Source: Rhizobium sophorae (GTDB lineage Bacteria; Pseudomonadota; Alphaproteobacteria; Rhizobiales; Rhizobiaceae). Taken from it: a stretch of 64,000 nt of DNA. The notes beneath the pieces are model-generated. The model saw nothing but the letters and a program-made list of their open reading frames with translations, ran no database searches and was not told the DNA's origin. Shown here one piece after another: positions 1 through 8,848 of the stretch (position 1 is its first letter; each line of letters starts with the position of its first letter). Where the stretch lies: positions 1 through 64,000 of the forward strand of contig NZ_JABFCN010000023.1 in the NCBI RefSeq assembly GCF_013087515.1, written 5' to 3'. A program made the position numbers and the translations under genes.

Positions 1-57
1 AGACAGTCTTGAATCTGATTTGCTCAGCTTTGGGAATCCCAAGAGTCCACGGCTCCT

Positions 58-170
58 AGAGCATGATGCCGAAAAGCGTGAGCGTCTTTCGGACGACATC
101 AAGCTCTAACTATATAATGTAGAACAGGATTCAGATTTTAGGCCGACCGGGCCTAAAATCATCCTGTTCT
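58..170. repeat. RIME-like intergenic mosaic element (two palindromes)
   Basis: Two palindromes stand side by side. The first (58-107) is imperfect, with outer arms starting AGAGC and ending GCTCT and an inner CCGAAA/TTTCGG stem. The second (121-170) has perfect 10-bp outer arms (AGAACAGGAT/ATCCTGTTCT) and an inner 11-bp stem (GATTTTAGGCC with its complement). Length and two-palindrome layout match my memory of the RIME1 family of Rhizobium intergenic elements. It ends inside the stop codon of the dehydrogenase gene to its right, and its second palindrome could also end that transcript. Family assignment is from memory, not from alignment. Confidence 0.7.
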
Positions 171-1914
171 AGCCCAACGCCGGGCGGGGTGTCTTTTCCG
201 GCTCGGCGGCGGCAGGCGTGCCCGTCAGCGTCTGGCCATGGAAACGGCTTAGCTGGCTGACAACCTCCTGGATTTCGCTTGCCGTGCGTTCGGCACTCCA
301 GCCGAGCGCCGCCTCGGCAACGGCGGCGATTTCCCGCAGGCCTTCCAGCGTCAACCGGCCCTCGATCGCAAGCGTCGTGCGGCGCATCACGATGTCCGAC
401 AGATGGACAACGAGTTCGTTCCGGGCGATCCAGTCGATCTCCCGGAGACTATAACGTGCAGCACCCGTCAGACGCTGTTCGTCGGAATAGCTTGAAGGGA
501 AAGAGAGCAGGGCCACAGCCGTCGTGCCATAGCGGCCGAGCAGTTCGCCGGCACGCTCGGCAGCAACGCCGCTGCGCGCCGCGGCATCGCCGATCCAAGC
601 GTTACGCTGCTCGGCATCCGCCGGAAAGGCCTTGCCGCCGCCTATCGCCAGATAGCGTGTCGACTGGCTGCGGCGGCGTTGCAGCCGGGAGAGAACGGTG
701 TCGGCGACCTCTTCCGCAAAGCCGCGGAACGTCGTCCACTTGCCTCCGACCAGCGAAATGACCGGAAAAGGTCTGCCGTCCTCGGGTTCCTTCACCGGCG
801 CGGAGTGGTCGCGGCTGATCAGCCCCGGTGCGGTTGCATCCGAAGCCGGTAGCGGGCGGATGCCGCTATAGCTGTAAACGATCTGATCGCGATCGAAGCG
901 CAGCGTCGGCAGCAGCGAGCGGATGCTTTCGAGGAAATACTCGGTTTCCGGCTCCTCGCAGGAAACATTGTCCGGATCACCTGCCGGAATATCGGTCGAC
1001 CCGACCAGTGCCAGCCCGAGATAGTCGTAGACCAGGCAGATGCGGCCGTCGTCGGCCTCGAAGTAGATCATGTGGCCGTTGAGGCTTCGCACCAATTCGG
1101 GATGGTCAAGCAGGATATGGGAACCCTTTGTGCCGCCGATCAGCCGCGATGGAGCGCCGAGCAAAGTGTTGACCTGATCGATCCAAGGACCTGCCGCATT
1201 GACGACCAGCTTGGGAGCGACGCTGAACTCGCGACCGTCGGGGTGCCGGAAGGTCAAACGCCCTTCTGAAACGGCAGCCAGTGTCGCGAAATTTGCCGCG
1301 AGGCTCCTCGCATTCGTATCGAGACCATCGCTCACGAGCTCATAGACGAGCCGCTCCGGCCTGCTGATCTTGGCATCGTAATAGATGCCGCCGGCGACGA
1401 TGGCGGGGGTAATATGCGGCATTTCCCTGCGCGCCTGTTTCTTCAGGATCAGCCGATGACGCGGCATGACCTGGTCGCGCGAACCGAAGAAGTCGTAGAG
1501 CCGAAGCCCGATCTTGATCAGAACCGCGCCACGGCTGCGTGGCGCCGTCTTCGACCCAAGGAGCGTCCGGATCGCCGCCCAGATGCCGCGGGTCCAGGAA
1601 AAGACCGGAATGAAAGTCGGCAGCGGTTCGACGCAATGCGGCGCATTCTTGAGCAGGAGGTTGCGCTCAAGCGTCGACTGCGCCACCAGTCCGAATTCGC
1701 CCGTCTCCAGATATTTCAGGCCGCCGTGAATGAGCCGCGATGGTGCGGCGCTCGTGCCGGAACCAAAGTCGGCCTTGTCGACGATCAGGCAATTGACACC
1801 CTGTAGCGAGAGGTCGCGGAACAGACCGGCGCCGTTGATGCCTGCCCCGATGATCAAAACGTCGATATTGTTCTCGCCGAGGTTCGAGAAGCGTTGCTGC
1901 AAATCGGGGGTCAT
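169..1914 (-). CDS. GlpD-like FAD-dependent polyol-phosphate dehydrogenase
   Basis: A 581-residue member of the FAD-dependent glycerol-3-phosphate dehydrogenase family. It has the N-terminal dinucleotide-binding motif GAGINGAG at 23-30, the SRLIHGGLKYLE stretch near 60-70, GSTDIP in the middle, and the VGGKWTTFR motif near residue 390 before the C-terminal GlpD cap domain. It lies 42 bp downstream of an FGGY kinase on the same strand, so the two probably phosphorylate and then oxidise one polyol, as EryA and EryB do in the neighbouring erythritol operon. The start at 1914 has an AGGACGACGAG site upstream. The stop codon lies in a RIME-like repeat, so the proline/alanine-rich tail may have been set by that insertion. 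Substrate is not known; glycerol, threitol or a pentitol phosphate are all possible. Confidence 0.85.
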   Translation of the reverse strand: MTPDLQQRFSNLGENNIDVLIIGAGINGAGLFRDLSLQGVNCLIVDKADFGSGTSAAPSRLIHGGLKYLETGEFGLVAQSTLERNLLLKNAPHCVEPLPTFIPVFSWTRGIWAAIRTLLGSKTAPRSRGAVLIKIGLRLYDFFGSRDQVMPRHRLILKKQARREMPHITPAIVAGGIYYDAKISRPERLVYELVSDGLDTNARSLAANFATLAAVSEGRLTFRHPDGREFSVAPKLVVNAAGPWIDQVNTLLGAPSRLIGGTKGSHILLDHPELVRSLNGHMIYFEADDGRICLVYDYLGLALVGSTDIPAGDPDNVSCEEPETEYFLESIRSLLPTLRFDRDQIVYSYSGIRPLPASDATAPGLISRDHSAPVKEPEDGRPFPVISLVGGKWTTFRGFAEEVADTVLSRLQRRRSQSTRYLAIGGGKAFPADAEQRNAWIGDAAARSGVAAERAGELLGRYGTTAVALLSFPSSYSDEQRLTGAARYSLREIDWIARNELVVHLSDIVMRRTTLAIEGRLTLEGLREIAAVAEAALGWSAERTASEIQEVVSQLSRFHGQTLTGTPAAAEPEKTPRPALG

Positions 1915-1956
1915 GCTCGTCGTCCTAAATCGCCCGCCGCAGCAGGCATTGTCTTT

Positions 1957-3486
1957 TCAGTTTGCCGATTGCTCCGGCGCAAGCGCGGCAATCTTCGGCC
2001 AAAGGGGGATCATCGCATCGGCAATGTCGCGGAATACCCGGTAACGCTTTTCATAATCCGCGCTGCGCGCCGCATCCGGCCGGCAAGTTTTCGCGATGGA
2101 AGCCGTATCGCGCGGATCGCTCTGCGGATCGGCAAAGATACCCGCGCCGGACCCGGCGCAAAGCGCAGCACCCCAGGCCGCCGCCTCATCCGTCTCGGTT
2201 ACCGTGACCGGCATGCCAAGCACATCGGCAAACATCTGCACGACGGCAGGATTTCGCGAGACGCCACCGGCGAGCCGCGCCTGATCGAAGGCAAAGCCGT
2301 CGCGAAGCGCGTCGACATGGATGCGATGATTGAAAGCGATGCCTTCAAGCACGGCGCGCAGCATGTCGCCGCGGTCGTGCCATCCACCGAGCCCGAAGAA
2401 GCCGGCGCTGGCGGCTGCGCCATAAGGCGAGCCGAACAGATAGGGATGGAAGAGCGCCGTCGAGGGGCGCTTGAAAGCGGCGTCGATCTCGGGCGCCAAC
2501 AGGGCGTGGATCGAGTTGCCTTGCACGTCGCCATTCGTTCGCTCGGCAGCGCAGAGCGTGTCGAGAAACCAGTCGTAATTGGCCGTCGATGCCGGGGAGA
2601 TCGACATGCTGTTCCAGACGCCCGGCGCAATCCCGTTGCGGCAGAACCAGCGCCGATCGACACGCGGTTCCGACGAAAGCGTCTCGTTGATCGAATAGGT
2701 CCCGGCAATGACTGCGACAACGCCCCTGGCATAGCCCCCTGCCCCGAGCGCCGAGGCGGTGACATCGTGCAGACCGGCAACGACAGGCGTTCCTTCGGCA
2801 AGGCCCGTCCGCTGCGCGGCTTCACGGGTCACGCGCCCGACGACCTGGTCGGAGCGCGAGGCTGGTGGCAGGGCGTGGACGAGATCCTGCAATCCAAACA
2901 GCCGAAGGGCGTCCTCGCTGTAGTTCTGCGTTTTGACATTGGTGAAGGAGGTGCTGGCCTCGGTGCGGTCCGTACCGATGATCCCGGTCAGGCAGTACCG
3001 CAGCCAGTCCTTGCAGCTGCAGAAATGGCCAATGCGCTTGTAGCGCTCAGGCTCCATTTCGCGGATCCAGGCAAGCAATGCCGATGGCGCGGAGACATGC
3101 GGGATCTGCCCCGTCAGCTCGATCGCCAGGTCGGCGACATCGCTCTCCATCCACCGGTCGACGATCGCCCCTGCCCGGCTGTCCAGCGAGAGAATGGCCC
3201 GGCCGAGCGGCTTTTGGGCGTGATCGAGCAGGTAGATGCCGTCTCCATGCGCGGTAGCGGCAATGCCCTCTATGTCGCTCGCCGGCCGTCCGCTAAGGGA
3301 AATCGCTTCGCGGATGGCATCGGCCGTCGCGTTCCACAATTCATCCATGTCACGCTCGATATGGCGGGCCTTCGGAATGAACTGCGTGACGCGGCGGCGC
3401 GCGACTGCAAGCGGCGTGCCGTCGATATCGAAGATGACGGCCTTGGTGACTGTCAAACCACTATCGATCCCGAGCAGTGTCGGCAT
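1957..3486 (-). CDS. FGGY-family carbohydrate kinase
   Basis: A 509-residue sugar/polyol kinase of the FGGY (glycerol/xylulokinase) family with an actin-like fold. The N-terminal phosphate loop is LLGIDSGLTVTKA (4-16), and the C-terminal domain carries DEAAAWGAALCAG, the family's adenosine-binding signature. The middle region has LHDVTASALG and AGTYSINE as in L-xylulose/erythritol-type kinases. It sits between a DeoR regulator (37 bp upstream) and a GlpD-like dehydrogenase. It is a paralogue in role of EryA 6 kb away, but the two are different in sequence, so it is unlikely to be a recent duplicate. The substrate cannot be read from sequence. Confidence 0.85.
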   Translation of the reverse strand: MPTLLGIDSGLTVTKAVIFDIDGTPLAVARRRVTQFIPKARHIERDMDELWNATADAIREAISLSGRPASDIEGIAATAHGDGIYLLDHAQKPLGRAILSLDSRAGAIVDRWMESDVADLAIELTGQIPHVSAPSALLAWIREMEPERYKRIGHFCSCKDWLRYCLTGIIGTDRTEASTSFTNVKTQNYSEDALRLFGLQDLVHALPPASRSDQVVGRVTREAAQRTGLAEGTPVVAGLHDVTASALGAGGYARGVVAVIAGTYSINETLSSEPRVDRRWFCRNGIAPGVWNSMSISPASTANYDWFLDTLCAAERTNGDVQGNSIHALLAPEIDAAFKRPSTALFHPYLFGSPYGAAASAGFFGLGGWHDRGDMLRAVLEGIAFNHRIHVDALRDGFAFDQARLAGGVSRNPAVVQMFADVLGMPVTVTETDEAAAWGAALCAGSGAGIFADPQSDPRDTASIAKTCRPDAARSADYEKRYRVFRDIADAMIPLWPKIAALAPEQSAN

Positions 3487-3523
3487 TTAAATTTACCTCA
3501 CGAGGAGCAACAGGCCGGCGCCG

Positions 3524-4366
3524 TCAGGAGCGCCCTCCGGCGCCCTTGGCGATGACCACGTTAATATCTCTGGACCGCATGCGGTCGATGTGCACCGGCT
3601 GGGTCTTGTCGTCGACGATGACGACATCGAACTCATCCAGTGCTGCGAAACTGTGGAGCGCACGCCGTTCGAACTTGGTATGATCGGCAAGCAGGATGCG
3701 TTTTACGGAACAATCGAACATGGCGCGCTTGGTATCGACTGTTTCAGGAGACTGGTGCAGCACCGTGCCATCGCTGATCGCCGACATCGAGATGAACGCG
3801 ACATCGGCCCTGAGAGCCTTGATCTCGTTGATGGTCATGCGACCCATGAAGGCATTGCACCAATTGTAATACTGGCCGCCGAGGGCGAGCAGCGTCACAT
3901 CGTGCAGGCCCGTCAGCGCATTCATCAGGGTCAGGGAATTGGTAATTGCGGTGACCGGCGCCTTCGAAGGCAGATGTGCCGCCATCTGAAGAACCGTGGT
4001 CGAGTCGTCGAAAAAAATTGCCTGCCCCGGTTCGACGAATTGCATTGCCGCCTCGGCGATCAGCTTCTTTTCGGCTGACTGACGGTTCGAGCGGTAGACG
4101 TCGCTGGATTCGATGAGATTGGTCGCCGCCGCCGTGACGATACCGCGCGTCTTCCTGAAGAGGCCGCGGCTGACAAGTTCATCGACATCGCGGTGAGCCG
4201 TCATCAGGCTGATCCCAAAGCGGTCCGTCAGGTCTTCAATCCGCATCGAGCCTTCACCCATCACGGCCTCTGCAATCATGCGGCGGCGCGCGATCTGGCG
4301 CGTCTGCCGGCTGTCGCTGGTGAGCTGGTCCAACAGATCGTCGTCCCGGCTGGTCTTCTGTGTCAC
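3524..4366 (-). CDS. DeoR-family transcriptional regulator
   Basis: A 280-residue DeoR-type repressor. The winged helix lies at about residues 28-85 (IEDLTDRFGISLMTAHRDVDEL) and the DeoR C-terminal effector domain follows, with DDSTTVLQMA and ITNSLTLMNAL typical of phosphosugar-sensing members. Translation most likely begins at a GTG (4366) behind a CAGGGG site. A CATAAT hexamer on the minus strand (4391-4386) about 20 bases upstream could be a -10 box, and a terminator-like hairpin separates this gene from the binding-protein gene upstream. The regulator, kinase and dehydrogenase may therefore form their own transcript. It probably controls the kinase/dehydrogenase pair and perhaps the transporter. 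Confidence 0.85.
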   Translation of the reverse strand: MTQKTSRDDDLLDQLTSDSRQTRQIARRRMIAEAVMGEGSMRIEDLTDRFGISLMTAHRDVDELVSRGLFRKTRGIVTAAATNLIESSDVYRSNRQSAEKKLIAEAAMQFVEPGQAIFFDDSTTVLQMAAHLPSKAPVTAITNSLTLMNALTGLHDVTLLALGGQYYNWCNAFMGRMTINEIKALRADVAFISMSAISDGTVLHQSPETVDTKRAMFDCSVKRILLADHTKFERRALHSFAALDEFDVVIVDDKTQPVHIDRMRSRDINVVIAKGAGGRS

Positions 4367-4485
4367 GGGTCACCCCTGTCGCTGAATTATGGATCCCAGC
4401 TTCGTACAGTGATTGCCGCGCCAAGGCAAAAAGGCGAAGCGCAACCGGCGGTTGGACCGCCGGCCATCGCTTCCAGCATGAAAAT

Positions 4486-4509
4486 GAGGGCGCTCTTGCG
4501 AGCGCCCTC
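4486..4509 (-). terminator. Hairpin after the binding-protein gene
   Basis: A perfect 10-bp stem (GAGGGCGCTC/GAGCGCCCTC) with a 4-base loop starts 7 bases after the binding-protein stop codon and is followed on the minus strand by ATTTTC. It can act as a full or partial terminator, or protect the 3' end of the binding-protein mRNA. Confidence 0.75.
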
Positions 4510-4515
4510 TACCGT

Positions 4516-5463
4516 TTACTGCGCCAGAACGAACGGGCCAGTGTACTTGTCGATGTTGTCCTTGGTGATCAACAGGCAATCGAAGAGCTGCTTTTCGCTC
4601 TTGGCGCCTGTGTTACCCGTCTTGATCAGGTTGTCGGCCTGCTTGACGGCTTCCTCGGAGAAGACGGCAACCGGTTGGAGGACGGTGTATTGGAGTTCGC
4701 CCGCCTTGATGGCGGCAACGGCATCCGGCGAACCGTCGAAGCCGCCGACCTTCACATTGGCGAGCTTGCCGGCTTCCTTGAGCGCGGCGATCGCACCGAG
4801 CGCCATTTCGTCATTGCCCGAGATGACGCCGACGATATCCGGGTTGGCCTGCAGCATGGACTGCATCTTGTTGTGGCCCTGGGTGCGGTCCCAGTTGGCA
4901 ACTTCCTTGGCGACCTTCTTCAGATCCGGATACTGCGAAAGGACGGTCTCGTAGCCATTCGAACGCGTTGCCGCGTTGTTGTCGGACGGCGCGCCGAAGA
5001 GTTCGGCATAGTTGCCCTTGTCGCCGATCGCTTCGACCCATTGCTGCGCGCCGAGGGCGGCACCCTGTGCGTTGTTGGAAACAAGCTGCGCCTTCGCCAG
5101 GCCTTCCTGGTTGATTTCGGCATTGACGAGGATGACCGGGATGCCGGCAGCAACGGCCTTCTTGACCGCGCCGACGGAACCGTCGGCGTTTGCCGGGTCG
5201 AGGATGATCGCCACCGACTTGTTAGTGATCGCCGTATCGATCAGGTTGCTTTCGGTATTGGTGTCACCCTTGTGGGCGTTGACCGAGGCCGTGTAGCCCA
5301 GCTTTTCGGCGGTTGCCTTGGCGACATTGCCTTCCGTCAGCCAGTATGGATTCGACGGATCGTTGACGATGATCGTCATCATGCCCGCTGCCCAAGCCGA
5401 GCTTGCAAGAAGCGGTGCTACGGCCGCGGCGGCCAGAAGTATGCGCATGCCTTTCTTAAACAT
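4516..5463 (-). CDS. eryG: Sugar ABC transporter periplasmic binding protein (eryG type)
   Basis: A 315-residue periplasmic binding protein of the ribose/CUT2 class (Peripla_BP_4). A Sec signal peptide covers about residues 1-25 (hydrophobic LLAAAAVAPLLASSAWA). The mature protein shows ribose-binding-protein hallmarks: INDPSNPYW-like start, AIILDPANADGSV, VISGNDEMALGA and GGFDGSPDAV. GGGAGAGAG precedes the start codon. It is co-transcribed after the permease and ATPase genes of the same system. Next to eryABCD, this is the arrangement of the erythritol transporter EryEFG described in R. leguminosarum. The symbol rests on that context; the ligand has not been shown for this sequence. Confidence 0.85.
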   Translation of the reverse strand: MFKKGMRILLAAAAVAPLLASSAWAAGMMTIIVNDPSNPYWLTEGNVAKATAEKLGYTASVNAHKGDTNTESNLIDTAITNKSVAIILDPANADGSVGAVKKAVAAGIPVILVNAEINQEGLAKAQLVSNNAQGAALGAQQWVEAIGDKGNYAELFGAPSDNNAATRSNGYETVLSQYPDLKKVAKEVANWDRTQGHNKMQSMLQANPDIVGVISGNDEMALGAIAALKEAGKLANVKVGGFDGSPDAVAAIKAGELQYTVLQPVAVFSEEAVKQADNLIKTGNTGAKSEKQLFDCLLITKDNIDKYTGPFVLAQ

Positions 5464-5575
5464 AGTCTCTCTCCCATTCGTGAGCTCAGTTATTGCCGGT
5501 GATCCGGCGTTGCTTTCCCCAATCGGCTTTCCTGGACTCCAGCCTGCCGTCGTGGATAAGTTTCGGTCTCAGCCG

Positions 5576-6628
5576 TCAGGACGATTTGACCCGGCGGCCG
5601 TATTGGATGCTGTTCATGAGGACGGCGAGAACGATCACAGCGCCGGTGAATACGGTCTGCCAGTAGGCCGAGACGCCAATGATCACGAGGCCGTCCGAAA
5701 GGAAGCCGATAACGAAGGCGCCGAGCATGGTGCCGCGGACCGTACCGCGGCCGCCGGTCAGCGCCGCCCCGCCGATGACCACGGCTGCGATCGCCGTCAG
5801 TTCGTAGGTTGTGCCAGCCGTCGGACCGGCTGAGGTCAGCTGCGAGGAGAGGACCAGGCCGGCAATCGCAGCGCAGACGCCCGAAAGCACATAGACGACG
5901 ATCTTCACGCGCTTGACCGGGACGCCGGAAAGGTCGGCGGCCCGCTCGTTACCGCCTGAGGCGTAGAGCCAGCGGCCGAAGGCAGTGCGGCTCAGCACGA
6001 TGCCGCAAATGATCGCGAGAACCGCAAGCACGATGACGCCGATCGGAATGCCTGCGAGCCGGTTGAAGCCGAGCCAGTCGAAGCCGGTATTGCCGAGTTC
6101 CGGACGGCCACCGAGATTGTTGTAGGTCAGGCCGTTGGTCATCAAGAGCGCGATACCGCGGGCCACGTAGAGCACGCCGAGCGAGGCGACGAAGGCCGGC
6201 ACCTTGAGATAGGCGATCAGCACGCCATTGACCGCACCGACCAGTGCACCGAGCGCACATGTGATGACGACGACGGCCCAGACCGGCGGATAGAGGATGA
6301 CGCCGAAATAGGTGAGCGTGACGCCCTGCATCAGGAAACCGGCGATGCAGCCTGCAAGCCCAAGCGTCGAGCCGACCGAAAGGTCGATGCCGCCATTCAG
6401 GATGACGAGCAGCATGCCGATCGCCAGAATGCCGAAGATCGCAACGTGCGACGCCATGATCAGGAAGTTGTTCAGCGTGAAGTAATAGGGCGACAGGAAC
6501 GAGAAGACCGCGATGATGACGATCAGCGCGAAGAAGGCCCGGCCCTCCAGAATGAGACGCACGATATTGGTATTGCGCTTCTGCCCACTGGAAACTGATT
6601 TCTTTTCGGTGATATTCGTGACTGACAT
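5576..6628 (-). CDS. eryF: Sugar ABC transporter permease, CUT2 type (eryF type)
   Basis: A membrane permease of the RbsC/BPD_transp_2 family, about 350 residues from the preferred start at 6628 (MSVTNITEKK). That start has GGAGCACTG upstream; an open frame extends further but lacks a site. Eight to ten hydrophobic segments are visible, and the family signature regions GGIDLSVGS and GGAALTGGRGT are present. It follows the ATPase gene directly and precedes the binding protein, so it should form the membrane channel of the erythritol-type importer. Confidence 0.88.
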   Translation of the reverse strand: MSVTNITEKKSVSSGQKRNTNIVRLILEGRAFFALIVIIAVFSFLSPYYFTLNNFLIMASHVAIFGILAIGMLLVILNGGIDLSVGSTLGLAGCIAGFLMQGVTLTYFGVILYPPVWAVVVITCALGALVGAVNGVLIAYLKVPAFVASLGVLYVARGIALLMTNGLTYNNLGGRPELGNTGFDWLGFNRLAGIPIGVIVLAVLAIICGIVLSRTAFGRWLYASGGNERAADLSGVPVKRVKIVVYVLSGVCAAIAGLVLSSQLTSAGPTAGTTYELTAIAAVVIGGAALTGGRGTVRGTMLGAFVIGFLSDGLVIIGVSAYWQTVFTGAVIVLAVLMNSIQYGRRVKSS

Positions 6629-6650
6629 AATCAGTGCTCCATAATCCAGG

Positions 6651-8195
6651 CTAGTGCGCGACCACGGCTTCGCCGGAGGCGGCCATGATCTTTTCCTTGG
6701 TGACATCCGAGCCGAACTCGGCCGATATCCTGCCGCGATGCATGACGATGATGCGGTGCGCGATGCTCAGGCATTCATTGACTTCGGACGTCGAATAGAT
6801 GACCGCCAATCCCTGCTTGGCGCGCTCCGCGAGCAATTTGAAAACTTCCGCCTTGGCGCCGATGTCGATGCCGCGGCTTGGCTCATCGAGCAGGATGACC
6901 TTCGGCTGGGTTGCCAGCATCTTGCCGATGACGACCTTCTGCTGGTTGCCGCCGGAGAGCGAGCCGATCGAAGCCGCACCGCCATCGGTTTTCACATGCA
7001 CGCGCCGGATCGCGTCATTGACGAGATCGCGCTCCCGATGGCCGGAGGTGAAAAGCCCTTTGGTGAAGGCGCGGATACTCGCAAGCGACAGATTGGAGCC
7101 GACCGTCATCGTCTGGACGAGACCGTCGCGCTGGCGATCTTCGGGCACGAGCACGAGACCGCTGGTAATGCGCCCGGCGATGCTGAGCCCACTGACGTCC
7201 TGTCCTTCGAGCAGAACCTGTCCGCCACTTGCGCGCAGACGTCCGGCAACACACTCGAGCAGTTCCGTGCGTCCGGCGCCCATCAGCCCGTAGATGCAGA
7301 CGATCTCGCCGGCACGCACCTTGAGAGACAGACGATCGACTGCATTATAGGCAGCGCCGGAGGGACCGGGGACACTGAGATTTTCGATGGAAAGCGAAAC
7401 GTTTCCGAAAGTATGACCTTCCGGCGGGCTGCCGAGGTCGAAATTTTCGCCGACCATGTTGCGGACGATCCATTCGAGATCGATATCCTTGCGCTCGGCG
7501 TAGGCCGTCATGTTTCCGTCGCGCAGAACGACGGCGTGATTGGTGATCTGCAGCGCCTCTTCCAGATGATGCGAGATGTAGACGATCGACACGCCTCGGC
7601 TCGTCAGGTCGTGGATGACCTTGAAGAGCACTTCCACCTCGGTCGCGCTCAGCGCCGAGGTCGGCTCGTCCATGATCAGGATGCGCGAATTGACGGAGAG
7701 CGCCCGGGCAATCTCGACGATCTGCTGCTGGCCGAGGCGAAGATCCTCGACGCGCGTCAGCGGATCGATGTCTTCCTCGAGTTCCTCCATCAGCGCGCGG
7801 GTCTGACGCGCCTCTTCAGCGAAGTCGACGACACCGCCCTTGATGATCTCCCGGCCCATGAAAATATTGTCGCGCACACTGAGATTGGGTGCGAGGCTGA
7901 GCTCCTGGTGAATGATCGAGATCCCGCACTCGCGGGCATGGGTCGACGAGGTAAAGCTGATCGGCGAGCCGTCGAGAATGATCTCGCCGGAGCTTGGCTG
8001 CGCCACACCCGAAAGGATCTTCATCAGGGTCGACTTGCCCGCGCCATTCTCCCCGAACAGGGTTGTGACCTGGCCGCGATGGATGTCGAAGTTCACTCCC
8101 TTGAGGGCGTGAACGCTGCCGTAGGATTTTGCGATGTTGCGGGCAGCGAGGACGACCTCGCCTTTCGCCCCGTTGCTGCGTTGCGGCTGGTTCAT
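6651..8195 (-). CDS. eryE: Sugar ABC transporter ATPase, two-domain RbsA type (eryE type)
   Basis: A 514-residue ATPase with two fused ABC domains. The first has Walker A GENGAGKST near 54-62, signature LRLGQQQIVEIARAL and Walker B ILIMDEPTSAL. The second has a degenerate Walker A (GLMGAGRTE), as usual in RbsA/XylG proteins, and LSGGNQQKV plus LLDEPSRGID. Its start overlaps the stop of the upstream DUF2291 gene by ATGA, which suggests translational coupling. It powers the CUT2 importer with the permease and binding protein that follow. Confidence 0.9.
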   Translation of the reverse strand: MNQPQRSNGAKGEVVLAARNIAKSYGSVHALKGVNFDIHRGQVTTLFGENGAGKSTLMKILSGVAQPSSGEIILDGSPISFTSSTHARECGISIIHQELSLAPNLSVRDNIFMGREIIKGGVVDFAEEARQTRALMEELEEDIDPLTRVEDLRLGQQQIVEIARALSVNSRILIMDEPTSALSATEVEVLFKVIHDLTSRGVSIVYISHHLEEALQITNHAVVLRDGNMTAYAERKDIDLEWIVRNMVGENFDLGSPPEGHTFGNVSLSIENLSVPGPSGAAYNAVDRLSLKVRAGEIVCIYGLMGAGRTELLECVAGRLRASGGQVLLEGQDVSGLSIAGRITSGLVLVPEDRQRDGLVQTMTVGSNLSLASIRAFTKGLFTSGHRERDLVNDAIRRVHVKTDGGAASIGSLSGGNQQKVVIGKMLATQPKVILLDEPSRGIDIGAKAEVFKLLAERAKQGLAVIYSTSEVNECLSIAHRIIVMHRGRISAEFGSDVTKEKIMAASGEAVVAH

Positions 8196-8848
8196 TTGAG
8201 CTCGACCTTCACCGGCGTGACGAGCCAGTTCTTCGGGTTGATGAGCTTGAAGACGCCGACCACGGTCGCCTGCTTTCCGTCCAGGGCGTCAGCATCCAGG
8301 CCCGCGAAAACCGCCTTCTTCATCTCGTTATTGATGGCCGAGCCGGCATCCTGATACTGGATCTGGTTGGTAAACTGGCCGAATTCGATGGTGCCGGTTG
8401 CATCGCGGAGGTCCGTGCCGTTGACCGCAGGGCCGGTCTGGACACGGACCACCGTCTCGGGAGGCAACCCATCGATCTTCATTTCGTTGGTGTTCGACTT
8501 GCGGGCGCCGAAAACGCCGGTCAGCGTGACGGGAATGACCGGGCCGGTGCTCGTCGCGGTACCGTATTTCTCGGCCGCCGCCTTCTTGTCGGCAGCAATG
8601 GCGGCCGCGAGATCGGCCGCCGCAACGGCCCGCTCCTCGACATTCGCCTTGATCTTCGGGAACTGCTCGGCGCCGAAGGTTTCCGGAGAGAATGCCTGCT
8701 GCCGGACATCGTTTTCGGAACCGATCCTGACGACCGTCGTATCGAACACGATCGCCGCAACGACGACGGCCGCCAACGCCGCGCTGACAAGGAGCGTGCG
8801 ATTGCCGCTGCTCGGCTTTGATGCTGGATAATCGGGCGAGGTACTCAT
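8192..8848 (-). CDS. DUF2291 family membrane-anchored protein
   Basis: About 218 residues from the chosen start (MSTSPDYPAS, 8848). One transmembrane segment lies near residues 19-40 (LLVSAALAAVVVAAIVF), followed by an extracytoplasmic domain with FGAEQFPKIKANVEERAV and a C-terminal INPKNWLVTPVKVEL, matching the DUF2291 family as I remember it. Members of this family commonly lead CUT2 sugar transporter operons in rhizobia, and this one does too. Molecular role is unknown; an accessory subunit of the importer is a reasonable guess. The frame is open upstream to 9031, so the start is not certain. Confidence 0.75.
   Translation of the reverse strand: MSTSPDYPASKPSSGNRTLLVSAALAAVVVAAIVFDTTVVRIGSENDVRQQAFSPETFGAEQFPKIKANVEERAVAAADLAAAIAADKKAAAEKYGTATSTGPVIPVTLTGVFGARKSNTNEMKIDGLPPETVVRVQTGPAVNGTDLRDATGTIEFGQFTNQIQYQDAGSAINNEMKKAVFAGLDADALDGKQATVVGVFKLINPKNWLVTPVKVELK

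Noticed and set aside
1894..3555. Long plus-strand open frame opposite the FGGY kinase
   Set aside because: It is antisense to a clear kinase gene, is arginine-rich, has no family motifs and follows from high-GC codon bias.
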